A stretch of 64,000 bases of DNA, from assembly GCF_018873765.1 (NCBI RefSeq), contig NC_057924.1, positions 12,487,001 through 12,551,000 on the forward strand, given 5' to 3'. Source of the DNA: Telopea speciosissima. Lineage: Eukaryota > Streptophyta > Magnoliopsida > Proteales > Proteaceae. The translations under genes were made by a program, and so were the position numbers. The notes under the pieces were generated by a model that was not told the origin of the DNA, ran no database searches, and saw only the letters and a list, made by a program, of their open reading frames with translations. Shown here in pieces: positions 1 through 11,899 of the stretch (position 1 is the first letter of the stretch; each line of letters begins with the position of its first letter).

Positions 1-1825
1 TCTGCAAAAAAAAATGAAGTTTATGATCTTAGTAATTTGGATCACATTTCAAACATTCTTGTAGAATCACAAAGCAAAATTATTGAACGTATACAACTTA
101 CAAATATAATATATCTAAAAGAACCAATTAAATAATCAAGAAAGCTATTTGTTGAACACCTTCTTTAAACTCTAATAAAACCCATTTGATTTAGATTGGT
201 TAAAGTTGACTTAGTTTTTTTTTTTAATAGAACTTTTCAAGTCCCAAAAAACACCACAAAATTTAAAATAAAATGGGATAAATTTTATAGTTGTCTATAT
301 TATTCCTCTTGATAGAAATGAATAGATTAATAAGGCGTGAGTTGTGATAATTGTAAGTCAAGCTTGGTACTAAGTTATGTAACATTTTGATTTAACGATG
401 TCACATAATGATAATTTTACATGTGAAAAAAATGACACAATATTTTTTTTTTTTTCGCTCTCAAATAATCAAGGATAATGAGATACAGATTTTGATTGAG
501 AGACGAAAATATTTGAAAATATGAATAAATAAGAAAAAGAAGACCAAAATATAAAGAAGCACAAACTCATTTCAAGGTTTTTTTTCTAAGCCATTAGTCC
601 TTGCATTTTCTAATTAGAATGTTGCCTTGATGAGTATGTCAAGGAACTAGAGAACTCTTTTACAGACAAAAAGTGTGGAAGTTTGATTTCTTATTTACAC
701 TTCACTAATGATTAAAAAAATAGTCTAGAAGAGTAAATGCTATATGATTCAAGTACCAATGATAAATATACTATATTATATTTATATTTTTAATTTGTGA
801 GGGAAAAAAAAAATGGAGGAGACCACCCTCCTCACTTACTTTATATGAGTGTAGAGACAGAGAAATGGTGGATTTTCATAAAATAAATTTTAATAATAAA
901 TTGTATATAATTTCATTGAAAATTATTACTTAGAAGATATTAAAGATTTTATACCTGTTGGTTTTCTAAATCATAATGAAATTTTAAGGTTTTGGCAATC
1001 ATTATAGACTGTTTATTATATTAATTTATGAAGAGTATTGATTTTTCCATTCTAATTGTTTAATTGGTGGGTCACATAATGGCCTAGCCATGTAAAAAAT
1101 TCCAAGCTTCAACATTCTTTTACAAGGAGAATAGATATTCTTATCCAAAAAAATAAAAAAGAATAGACATTGACATGAAAGATTAACAACAAAAGGTAAG
1201 CACCAACTTCCCCAGACCTATAAAATATTGAGGTTGAGAAGATGAAAAATAAACATTCAAATGTTTAAGATCATGGGTGGAAGACTAAGCTGCCTTTTGT
1301 ATGATTTTTTGGAATGCAGTATCGACCTAGAATGCATATCGAACATAGATATCGAAGTTATCAGGGCTTTTTGGGCTGTAAATATAACCTTATCTTCTTT
1401 TTTATTACAATATTTTAAAGATATCCAAACATCCTGTGTTCGATTAGCCAAACCTGAAACTTTATGGGGTTAGGCTTGGTTCTTTAGAAGTCCAAAATGT
1501 TGTTATTCTTTTAGGCTATGTTTGGTTGCAAATGAAATGAAGAGGAAGGGAAGTGAAAATTTTAAAACACAGAACAAGAAACTTTAGTAATCATTTACCC
1601 TTTGCGATTGTATAAATTAGTTAAATTTTTTGCTATATTTAATAATGATATATTTTATATATAATTATTTTACTTTTCCAAAAAGAAATTTAATAACCAA
1701 ATATACCTCTCACATGAATTTTTTTTTTACTGTTTTCTCTTTTTTTACTTGATCATAAGGGTGATGATATTATTCTTCACACTATCATTCGACGTAGAAT
1801 ATTCCACAAAACCCCCCTCCCCCCA

Positions 1826-2322
1826 ATCATTATCCCCTCTAATTTGCTATTCGCTCCAATTCCTCCAATTCCTCACATAGGAGCAGAAATGACCACCCTA
1901 CTCGCCATAATTCGAGAATTCGCGAGATCTCGTCGAGTTTTTCGATTTTTGAAAAAGCCAAGACGATACTGTCTGCGAGTCTCAAAAGTGCAATATCTCG
2001 ATGAGATCTCGGATTTCGGTTAGGGTCTCTGTTTCGACCCATTTTTTAACCCACCTACCACTTAAATATCTCATATAATTCAACCAAACTCGACATATCT
2101 TGACGAGATCTCGGATCTCGGGTTGACCCATGAAAATGACCCATCTATGATGTATTTATCTAACTCGACGAAAAACAAAAAAATGCACCAACTCAGCTTA
2201 TTCAAAAGCCGAATTGATACCAAGTCCAAAAGTTTTAGTATCTTGCTACACGCTGCCCGAACATACTAGGGTGGTTGGAGGAAATTGGAGCGGAGCGGAC
2301 GGCGAATTGAAGGTGATCATTA
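1826..2322. mobile_element. MITE of the 'CTCCAATTCCTC' family, interrupted by a smaller insertion
   Basis: The left arm (from ATCATTATCCCCTC at 1826) and right arm (ending near 2322) are imperfect inverted repeats. The centre contains the family signature 'gaaatgaccaccct' and 'tgcccgaaca'. Related copies lie at 29344, 38964, 42971 and 51569. Between 1906 and 2245 the copy carries about 340 bp absent from the others. Confidence 0.6.
1906..2245. mobile_element. Probable small hAT-like insertion inside the MITE
   Basis: The insert is bounded by an 8-bp near-duplication, CTACTCGC (1898-1905) and CTACACGC (2246-2253), one mismatch. The interior is rich in CGAGATCTCG-type palindromes. Terminal repeats are weak, so assignment to hAT rests mainly on duplication length. 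Confidence 0.4.
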
Positions 2323-3380
2323 TTCCTTCGGTGATAATTATTCCTCCCCCTAGACAACACTGTCGGCAAGAAACCGTTGCCCTTTATTTCATATGAAGTA
2401 AGTAAAAAACAATCACCCACGCGAGGATGGAAATTTCATCCTTCTAAAAGTGTAAAACTGCTGCCTCTTTTGCGTATTTTTTTAGCCCTACCATTTATGG
2501 TACACTTGTAAATCCACCGTACAAGGGAGAACGGACATTCATTCTCCCACTGGTGTGGAGTCGTAGATATTTCCCCAGAAAACACTAGACAAGAGAAGGC
2601 TCTGCTGTCAAAGTTGAAGAAAGAAAGGAAAAATGGCAGAGAAAAGTATGACTCCGTATTCGTCGCCGTATTGCAATGCATCAATCCATGAAGGATTTGT
2701 GATTCATTGCTCCAACCAATCAGATGCTTTCCTGAAAATGGAAATTATCTCAGTGAAAATCGACGAATCCCATAAGAAATGGGAGGAAAAAAAATTGTAA
2801 GAATCTGTTCATACCATCCTCCATTACTGCTTCTGCAAATCTGATTTGCTCAAAAAACACCCAAAAATCACAGACGGAGTCAACACGGAAAGGAACTCTC
2901 TACTTGTCTGCTTAGTGCTTACTTCAGAATTTTGTCTTTATTTTTCATTTCTTAGAAAATTTCAATATTTTACTTGTCAACGCTGCCTCGGTTCAGTAGT
3001 TCCCCATTTCTGAAATCTGAATAAGTTTTTATAAGAAAATATATGGAGATCATGTCAAGGGCCTCAAGGCAAGACCTGGCCTAGTCAGGGGGAATTTTTA
3101 GGAACAGGGTTGCTTCCGAGTTAAAAAATACTTGAGACCCACTTGGTCTCAGGTTTGAAGTAAAGTAGCTATCCCTGGGACCCATGAGCCAGCGAATCTG
3201 CACGACGACATAGACATGGTCTTCTCTACGGCTTTCCCTTAGATCTGGAGCTCAAGTTTCTGTTCTGAGATTCAATTCAAGAGCTGAGACGCCCAGGAAA
3301 GCAAAATAAAAATCTGGGCTTTTTCCTCTCTCTGTTTCCTTTTTCTTTTCATCTTCTTTGTGTATACAGAACATAGAGAG

Positions 3381-5575
3381 ATGGGATTCGTGGGACTTCA
3401 AGAAAACGGGGATGGAGATGGGTTCTCTAACCTTCCCTTGGGAACCAAAAACAAATACAGGAGGATGGATTCGGAGCTTACAGAAGACGAAGACGCCTCA
3501 CATCTTCATCATCAACAGGTTGGGACTAACAATACGAAGAGATACGTTTTCGCCTGTGCAGTCTTCGCCTCTCTCAACTCTGTGCTTCTGGGCTACGGTG
3601 AGTTCCCCCTCTTTAATCTGCTGTTCTTTTCTGTAATACCCCACCTGGCAATACATGGGCTCTATTACTTTTTTTTTCCCTGATAGAGAAAACTCACATC
3701 TAAATAGCCGTTCTTTTCTGTGTCTCGTATTGCCACACAAAGTTGTCGGTTTCGTCATCTCTCATACTGAAAATGAAAGGGAACAAATTTGTTTTTGTGG
3801 TTGCTGAATTTAGGGGCTCATGTCACTAATATGGCTATATTCTGTGAACCAAGATCTTGGCCAGTTCCGATTATGTTTGTTTAAGAAGAGCACACTTGCC
3901 TGAAATTTGGTGTTCTGGAATGTAACATCAGCTTAAGCAAGAACTCCCATTTCTGTAACAATGCAGAGTCGATTGATATTGTCTTCTCATTTGCATTTCA
4001 TATATTTATATTATTTTCATGGTTTTCATTATTTAACATTGAAGTTGGCATAGCTAGATGAAAGGTTTAATTGGGAAGAATACCACACAACAGCTTATGT
4101 ATTTTGATCAGCTGATGATGTTGCAAACAATCCAGATGTCAATTTTCAATATTTCCAGCGTTTAATTTTAGAATGAATGTGAAGTCTGAGGCTTTTGGTC
4201 TTTATGACCTGCAGATGTGGGTGTTATGAGTGGAGCCATCCTATTCATTCAGGAAGATCTGAAGATAACAGAGGTGCAAGAAGAAGTTCTTGTTGGCTGC
4301 TTGAGCATCATCTCACTTTTCGGCAGTTTAGTTGGTGGTAGAACCTCAGATGCCATTGGTAGAAAATGGACAATGGCCTTTGCAGCTATTATATTCCAAG
4401 CAGGTGCAGCTATAATGACGCTTGCTCCTTCTTTTAAAGTACTGATGATAGGAAGACTCTTAGCCGGGATAGGGATTGGTTTCGGAGTCATGATTGCCCC
4501 TGTTTACATTGCTGAGATATCACCCACCATTGCCAGAGGTTCTTTCACTTCCTTCCCTGAGATTTTCATCAACTTTGGAATCCTTTTAGGTTACGTCTCA
4601 AACTATGCATTTTCTGGTCTTTCGCCGCACATAAGCTGGAGAATAATGCTTGCCGTTGGAATCCTGCCCTCGGTCTTTATTGGATTTGCTCTGTTCGTCA
4701 TACCTGAGTCACCCAGGTGGTTGGCGATGCAGAACCGGATTGAAGAAGCAAGGATGGTCCTTCTGAAGACAATTGAAAATGAGGGAGAGGTGGAACAGAG
4801 ACTCCAAGAGATACAGCAAGCAGCTGGGACTACTAATGCAGATAAGTCTGAAGAGAAAGCTGTGTGGCGTGAACTCCTAAGCCCTTCACCTGCAGTTCGC
4901 CGCATGATGATAACTGGGTTTGGGATTCAATGTTTCCAGCAGATCACAGGTATAGATGCAACTGTATATTACAGCCCCACAATCTTAAAAGCAGCTGGAA
5001 TTGAGGACAAAACCATGCTTCTTGCTGCAACTGTTGCTGTTGGATTTTCCAAGACTATTTTCATTTTGGTTGCCATTTTACTCATTGACAAAGTGGGGAG
5101 AAAACCACTGCTATATGTGAGCACAATTGGGATGACTGTGTGTTTATTTGGATTAAGTCTTACTCTATCTTTAACGAGGGGTGGAGTAGCCATTCCATTG
5201 TCAATTTTAGCTGTCTGTGGGAATGTTGCTTTCTTTTCAGTTGGAATTGGCCCTATTTGCTGGGTTTTGACGTCTGAAATCTTCCCTCTCAAATTGCGCG
5301 CTCAAGCAGGAGCACTTGGAGCTGTGGGGAATAGGGTGAGCAGCGGCCTAGTTGCCATGTCCTTCCTGTCCCTCTCTCGTGCTATTACAGTGGCAGGAAC
5401 CTTCTTCATCTTTTTCCTGATTTCGGCTCTCTCCGTCGCCTTTGTTTATTTTTTTGTACCTGAAACAAAGGGGAAGTCTCTGGAGGAGATTGAGTTGCTT
5501 TTTCAGAATGTGGGAGGATTGCAAGGTGGTGAGGTGGAGCTTGGAGATGTTGAGCATCTAGTACAAAAACAATGA
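3381..5575 (+). CDS. PLT4: Probable polyol/monosaccharide transporter 4 (MFS sugar porter)
   Basis: Two exons, 3381-3597 and 4215-5575, joined by a GT-AG intron (GTGAGT donor, GCAG acceptor), encode 525 residues, the usual length for plant polyol transporters. The codon split at the junction restores LLGYDVGVMSGA, the conserved first-helix motif. Other family signatures are GRK at ~121-123, PESPRW at ~236-241, QQITGID at ~314-320 and PETKGKS at ~488-494. About twelve membrane segments are expected. The family performs proton symport of polyols and monosaccharides, usually at the plasma membrane; substrate cannot be read from sequence. It closely resembles Arabidopsis At2g20780 from memory, including the N-terminal 'NLPLG..NKY.RMDSE' stretch. 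The ATG at 3381 is chosen because it gives this conserved N-terminus. No frame damage is seen. Confidence 0.93.
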
Positions 5576-7669
5576 CTGCCTTGTGGGCCAGTGTGATGAA
5601 CCGAAATCTTCTAGCATGTCTTTCAACTCTACAATTAGCTTGAAGGAAGATAAGGAGCCTTCCCATGGTCACAGAGTAGGCATGCTTCAGTTGGAAATCT
5701 TGCTGGTTTCCACTGAACAGAGTTGCTCATTGAATCCTAGCTGCCATTCATGAGTTATACAGCTTCAAAAAGTCCTCTTTCAAAATCCATTCAACCAAGA
5801 GGGAAATTATCTGTTATTTTGGGGTTATTATCTAGTCAGAAGCCTTCCTAAACTTATTGAAAGCCTGCTGCAACCAGCCCCTCATGTAAGGTTATAACTG
5901 AGAAAATATTAGAAGTTGATTTTAGCTCTAGAGTGCATTTTCTTTCTTCAGGAAATAGCAACAATTGATTTGGCCTTTGTCCTGCTTCTGCTACCATTTT
6001 AAAAAAGAAAAGTATTATTTTTCCTTGTCTTTAAATGCAATGTTCCTTTGGGTGGTGTATACAACAGTCAGATTTGAGCTACAATAGATGACAGTACCTG
6101 CAAAATCTCTAACATAGTGAACTATTGTATATTTTTTCTTGTTTTGTTCTTCAATATTATTTAATGAGCCTCAATATACTATTGTTAAAGAAAAGAAAAT
6201 CCAGGCATTGGGGTTTGAATGTTTTGGGTAGCAAGCTGTGTTTGGTAACCATTTTCTCCCCCCCCTCCTCTCTAAATGAATATTCTTCTGTATCTTAGTA
6301 TTTTTTTATCTACCACCTTGCTCTTTGGTACAAAGATACAAATGCTTGATTAAAATTTTACCAAATGGCATAAAATTATCAGTTATCATTTACATTCATT
6401 AGAGGAATAAACTCCACCCTATATATCATAAAAAAGAAGTTAAATGAATATCACCCAGATAGGGATATTAAAATGGCTTATTCGGACCCTCTTACATGCT
6501 AGTTTGACAAAAGACTAGTTAAAATTGGATGTGTTGCCATGAGTATACCTGTCTACTAAATGATTTGGAGTATCTGCAATGATTCAAGAGGTACTCCAAA
6601 TGCCATGGTGGTGCTAATTTTCCTTGAGATATCCTGACTTTGCATTGTTGTCTTAGTACCCTTCAGTACTACTTGAAAATACAATTTTTTTAAATTATAT
6701 AGTTGGAGTAAGATTAGAGATGAATCACAAACACCCATCCTTGAGAAGGATTGTAACAAAAAACAGCAGCTACCAAAGACTTGACTGCTTGGTAGGGACT
6801 GCGCCGATTCATATATGAAAGACATTGTTGGGAAACAAGATCCTAGTACCCCCTCAGTATTTTACTCGATTCAACCAAAACTTGTTGAGTTTGGTAATTT
6901 TCCCACCCCCGCATTTCTTGTTCTTAAACAATAGTAATAGTTTATAACTACTTAAATGTATAGCAACTCGTCTTTCTCGTCGGCCTAAAAGACCTCTATA
7001 CGCAGTTTTGTGATTCTCTTATTATTTTTTGAAAGTTTCCAATTTTTTTTTGTTTTTTAATGTATAATTATTGTATTTAAATTAATCAAAAAATTTGTAT
7101 TCAAAAAATGAAAAACATGATTCATCCTGACCAAGTTTGACTTGCCCAAATCACCATGTTTTGTTCAGGACGAGTCTGAGTCGAAAAATCTAGCTATCCA
7201 ACAATGATGAAGATGACATTTAACAGGAATTCAAACAAAGTAGAGATTACTCAATGTGAGCAGGTACTGACATTTACAAGCTTAAGCGTCAAGAGGACCA
7301 AGGATCTGAATCTATAAGTTTCAAACATGAAAAATCACAACTAATTTCAACTCACTTTCCTTACCAACAAAAAGTGCGAGAAATAATCCAAGGAATTGGG
7401 TTAAAGTGAAGCAAAATTTCAGAGATGCAGTTGTTAAATTCCTATACATTCTTTATTGTATTTTGTACTGGGACAGTGATTGAACTTGGAAAAGAGAAAC
7501 CAAATTCTCTACACTGTAGAGCAACAATTAAAGGAAAAAGATTTTCTTTTCCCCATCCACGTTCTTTTTTCATTTGAGAATTGAAACAGGGAGAATCAAA
7601 CAGAATAATGGGAGAAGAGAAATGGGTTGACGAGATCGATCACATTGCCTCATCCCTCTCCTTTAACAC
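5576..7669. other. Intergenic between transporter and glycosyltransferase
   Basis: The 3' UTR of the transporter occupies the first few hundred bases. No gene is seen. Around 6855-7190 there is degenerate repeat sequence ('gagtttggtaa', 'ccaagtttgacttgccc') that resembles 9540-10000, probably remnants of one dispersed family. Confidence 0.5.
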
Positions 7670-9037
7670 CTATGAAGCTAACCTTGTGGTATTGCAGAAG
7701 ATGCAGTAATCCAACATTATATGACCAATGACACTACCTTCTTCAACCTTCAGCTTTCTACTGTGTTTGTTCCACAGGTGAACTGCCATGCTCTGCCTGC
7801 GAATGTATCTAAGCTTTGCAGATACCCATTTTGAATGTACATCATCTTCAGAACTTTGAAAAAGGCTCTGTACTCTACTCCATTCAACTGGATAAAATGC
7901 CGGCGGAGGCAAAACAGTGAAGTTAAATCCTGGTTGTCCAGTCATTCTTGAAACAACCCTTGAAACCAGGTAAGGGCCATTGTGACCCCATTTACTTCCA
8001 TCAAAGGTGAGTGCGAATTCCTCTATGAATTTGAGGAGGAGTGGATGCTTTCTGTCAAATATTAAAACAGCATTATTCAATCGACTCCAGTTTCCAGTTT
8101 GAAGGTTAAGTGTCTGTGCTCCGATGACATTTCTTAAATTGGAGAAACTCTTCAAGATAATAACATCAGTGTCGATGTAAACGCCACCAAATTTGTACAG
8201 GACAGCCAGTCTAAGCAAATTTGATAAGTTCTGACCCAGAGAAACCTGCCCAGGATCAATTTTTCCATTCTTTAACCGATCGAACCAAGCTTCTGCAGGA
8301 GTATTCTTGAATATATAATCGAAATTGGGGGGAATTGCAGTCACCCTGAAGCCTTTCTCCAAGAATGGTTTTAGCATTGGAACTCCTCTTCTCGAGTCCA
8401 TGGAATTCGAAAGTATGAGCAAACAAGCATTTGGGTGTGACTTAAAAAGGCTCTCTATGCTAATCAACTCTCTGGGACCAAATGATTCCAAAGAAGAAGA
8501 AATCCAAGTCATGAAAAAACGAACCTTGCAAGGAGAAGCGGAAGAATTCAAAGATGAGGTGTGAAAGAATTTCTTTACTCTCGTGGAAAATTGCATCGAC
8601 ATGGCGGTGGGCTGCAGAATCATGAACTGGGTCTTCCTCCTTTTGAACGCTCTAGGCCTGTGGGGTTTAGAAGAATTTAATGGAAGCACCGATGACTCCA
8701 ATTCCTGCCGAAGGGGCAAATGGGTCTTCATTTTAGAACGTGGGATTTCCTCCTTGACTACAGATATGTTAGAAGAAGAAGAAAAGTTTCGTGCTGCTCT
8801 TTCGAGTACGTTTTCAGGCGAGAAACTATCGGATTCCAGAGGGATTTGGGGTGAAATACGAACCTGGACACTCAAATTGCTGGCACCACTATAGAACATA
8901 AGGACAAGGAGAAAGAAAACAAGAAAAGAGGTTGGGATACAGCAAAGGAAAGCGGAAAGAGAAGTCTTTATTTGATGGAAATGTAGTGGAAGTGAAGAAG
9001 GCCCAGAAGGGTCGGTGATGTCTTCATCTATCGCCAT
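7670..9037 (-). CDS. Alpha-1,4-glycosyltransferase family protein (lactosylceramide 4-alpha-galactosyltransferase-like)
   Basis: One uninterrupted 455-residue frame. A single hydrophobic segment at ~29-51 after a short cytoplasmic stretch marks a type II Golgi protein. A variable stem follows to ~170. The catalytic part carries the DXD sugar-nucleotide/metal motif at 289-291 in 'GGVYIDTDVI', then NGPYLVSRV at ~353-361 and VHLWNKHS at ~419-426. This order matches the DXD-type glycosyltransferase domain followed by the alpha-1,4-glycosyltransferase conserved region. Plants have several such intronless genes; the acceptor is unknown here and is unlikely to be the animal glycolipid named in automatic annotation. 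The likely role is a glycosyl transfer in the Golgi. The first ATG precedes the anchor, so the start is credible. No damage is seen. Confidence 0.9.
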   Translation of the reverse strand: MAIDEDITDPSGPSSLPLHFHQIKTSLSAFLCCIPTSFLVFFLLVLMFYSGASNLSVQVRISPQIPLESDSFSPENVLERAARNFSSSSNISVVKEEIPRSKMKTHLPLRQELESSVLPLNSSKPHRPRAFKRRKTQFMILQPTAMSMQFSTRVKKFFHTSSLNSSASPCKVRFFMTWISSSLESFGPRELISIESLFKSHPNACLLILSNSMDSRRGVPMLKPFLEKGFRVTAIPPNFDYIFKNTPAEAWFDRLKNGKIDPGQVSLGQNLSNLLRLAVLYKFGGVYIDTDVIILKSFSNLRNVIGAQTLNLQTGNWSRLNNAVLIFDRKHPLLLKFIEEFALTFDGSKWGHNGPYLVSRVVSRMTGQPGFNFTVLPPPAFYPVEWSRVQSLFQSSEDDVHSKWVSAKLRYIRRQSMAVHLWNKHSRKLKVEEGSVIGHIMLDYCIFCNTTRLAS

Positions 9038-10867
9038 TGCGTCTAATTTTTCCTAATTGAGGAGTTTCATACTCCTGTTCCTTTCTTCTTCTTCAGAAAT
9101 CAGAAATGCCGAGAAGCTCGAAGCTCATTTCAATGGCGGACGCGGCCAAATAGTAGCAACAAAGAAATTATTAGTTAATTTTCATGGAGTCTGAGTTGGA
9201 TTGATTTAAGAGAGAAAGAGATGAAATGGGAAATGGCTTGGGAGTTGCTGGGTCGGCTTCTTTTGGATCGGCTATTCCTTTGATAAGTAGATAAGTCATG
9301 TATTGGTAACGACATGCACATGATTGTGTTTGTTGGCATTTGGCAACCGCATCCCCAACACAATTTGTCAATTTATGTGGTTCTGTCACACTCACACCTC
9401 TATGTGATGGAGAAGAAGATCCCCACCAAAATCTCCCCAAATCCAATCAAAGTTCTAACCATTTTGTGAAATTTTCAATCATTTATACTGCTTATTTTAG
9501 GTTAAAATGTTGTGGTATCCATAGTTGGAAAATTGGGTTTTGACTGAGGTGAGTTGCTCGAGTTGAGTCAATATTTTGGAAAATTGGGTTAAGAGTCGTG
9601 TAGATTTGGTCAAAGTAAAAAATGATGAAACTCAGTAATAAATCGTCTGAGTTAAATAGGATTCAGTATTTTTACTCGAGTCATGACAAACTCAGCGAGT
9701 TTAGTCACTTTTAAGAAAAAATCATAAAATTGGTTCACTTAGAAATTGAGTTGAGTGAAATAGTAAATCTACATTCTAAAACAGAAAGAAACCCCCTACT
9801 CACTCCATTCTCTTATTCAATGGTATAAACTCAAAATGCCTTGAGATGTGATTCCTTTTGACATTTTTTTTATTTTCTTATAGTTATTTGATTTTATATT
9901 AATTTGTATATATATATATTGCATTAAAAATAAGAAAAAAATGTGATTTGCCTTGATCGAGTTTGACAAGACTGAGACACCAAGTTTTTCTCAAAATGAG
10001 TCACGAAAAATTGTAAACTAGAAATCAAGATCCGAATTGGTCTAAGTTGATTATGAGCTGGATCAGTCCTGGCTGATTCTATTTTGAATTACATCAGAAT
10101 AGACTAGAATCAGTGGACTTCGAGAGAAAACCCCCTAAACCCTAGTTTCCATACAAGATTGATCCGATCCAGATTGGTTGGAATTGGGATCAGCCTTGGT
10201 AGATTCTGATCCAAGTCGACCCGAATCGCCTGATTTGGTCCGAATAGACCAAGTTTAATCTCCTTTGGATATGACTATTAGGAACCTTTGTATGATTGGA
10301 AAGATGAATATTCCTGATTATTTAAAGATGAGGATTCCATTTCTAAAACATGATATATAACTTAATCAGTCAAGCATCTGTTCTTCACTTATAAAAAGAA
10401 AGGGAAAGAGAAGCTTGAATGGTTTCAAGGTCAATGTCGGTGGTTAGAATATTTTAATGGTAAACAAAGATAAAATATACATACAGTAATGCTCATCTCT
10501 CTTTTGTTATACACTTGAAAAAATGGCATTTGTTTTTTTACAAATTAAGAGGTTTACAACTACCAAAGAGAAATTAGTTTTTTTAAATAATTATTAGTTC
10601 CAAAAACATGACAAAATGTATTGTAGAATTATAATCATTACAGCAATGGTCAATAAAGTGGTGTGGAAGACAACTCATTGTTCAATTGGTTAGTGTCTTG
10701 TTTGTAGAGTGTAAGCTCCCACGAGATCATGGGTATCATTCCATCATCTTTTACTACTAAGCTCCCATATGCGTTTGCTTTGAGAACTCTCTCTATTTTT
10801 TTCCCCTAAACCATGCCATGGAGTTTTGAAACTCATCTTATTGTTTAAACAAACATGTTATGGATAC
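9038..10867. other. Intergenic before the hAT transposon
   Basis: No gene is seen. 9540-10000 is degenerate repeat ('aaactcagcgagtttagtca'). 10020-10260 holds 'gatccgatccagattgg'-type sequence found in other intergenic parts of the window. Around 10678-10750, 'ttggttagtgtc' followed by 'gatcatgggtatc' resembles a decayed tRNA-derived SINE head, too weak to call. Confidence 0.45.
10860..10867. repeat. 8-bp target-site duplication (left) of the hAT element
   Basis: ATGGATAC here and again at 29045-29052, flanking the composite element exactly. Eight bases is the hAT superfamily length. Confidence 0.88.
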
Positions 10868-11899
10868 CATGGTATAAAATCTTGCGATAAATCGTCATAT
10901 TTCGTAAATCTTGACATGTCTGAGATACGAAACACTTTCGAAACCAAAAAATACAATATCTCGTCGATATATCGTGAGATATCGACGATATATCGTGGAT
11001 CTCACGATATATCGCGAGATATTGAAAAAGTGACAAATAGTGTCACACTAAGGCCCCTTTTATACCATATTTATGAGCTCTTGGTCGATATTTCCCAGAA
11101 GCTCTTAAAATCAATTTTCTCTCTTCTTCCTCATTTTTTGCTTTTCTTCCTCCCTTCTAAGCCTCATCCAAGCATTGTTGAAGCTCCTTGTCGCCGGGAA
11201 GACGTCGAAGGGTCATCTAAGCTCATCATCCAAGCCTATTTTCATTATTTAAGGTAAATTCTATTTCTCTAAAACTATTTTTTTTAAAAATACTTTGTAC
11301 AAATGTTATTAGATGTTGATGATATTAATATATATTAGACATCACGAAATTTTTTTCCCATATGTATTTTTTTTATTTTTTTTCTGGTTTTAAAAATTCA
11401 TTTTCCTACAACTAAAATAGGAAATAATTAGGGATAATATGACTTAGATGGTAATGAATTAAATATATGTTAGACACCAATGGCCGATCTACGGCTTCAC
11501 AGTGTCGGATTTATTTTTCTGCTCTTAAATAATTCTTTTAATTTTCAAAAATTAAGAAAAATATATAAAAAATTAAAAAAATAGAAATAAATAAGGAAAA
11601 AAATGAGTTTTAAGTTTAAAAAATACTGAAAAAATATGAAGGTTATTTCTATATGTTTTGAGATGCATTACCTGTATATTATGTTTACTAATTTTTGATT
11701 GTGTTGTGTTAGGTCAATACTTATATTAACATTATATATAAAAAATTGGTTTTAATTATGTGAAAAATATAAGGGTTATGGGAAAAATATTAAATAACTA
11801 TACAAGTGTATTAGTAATCTAAAAGTGTCAATTGAAGTGCATCTACATTAAGTTTTTTAATTATTTGTGTTACTTACATTGCAGTAAACAAGTATCATT

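Larger units (their letters stand above)
1..3380. other. Intergenic, AT-rich, 5' of the polyol transporter
   Basis: No credible gene is seen. The first 1.8 kb is AT-rich with scattered A/T runs. An inverted-repeat element at 1826-2322, itself interrupted, is listed separately. The last ~80 bases before 3381 are pyrimidine-rich, as expected of a plant 5' UTR. Short open frames here have no recognisable domains. Confidence 0.6.

Noticed and set aside
10678-10760. Possible tRNA-derived SINE head
   Set aside because: The A-box-like 'tggttagtgtc' is present but the B box is poor and there is no tail or duplication.
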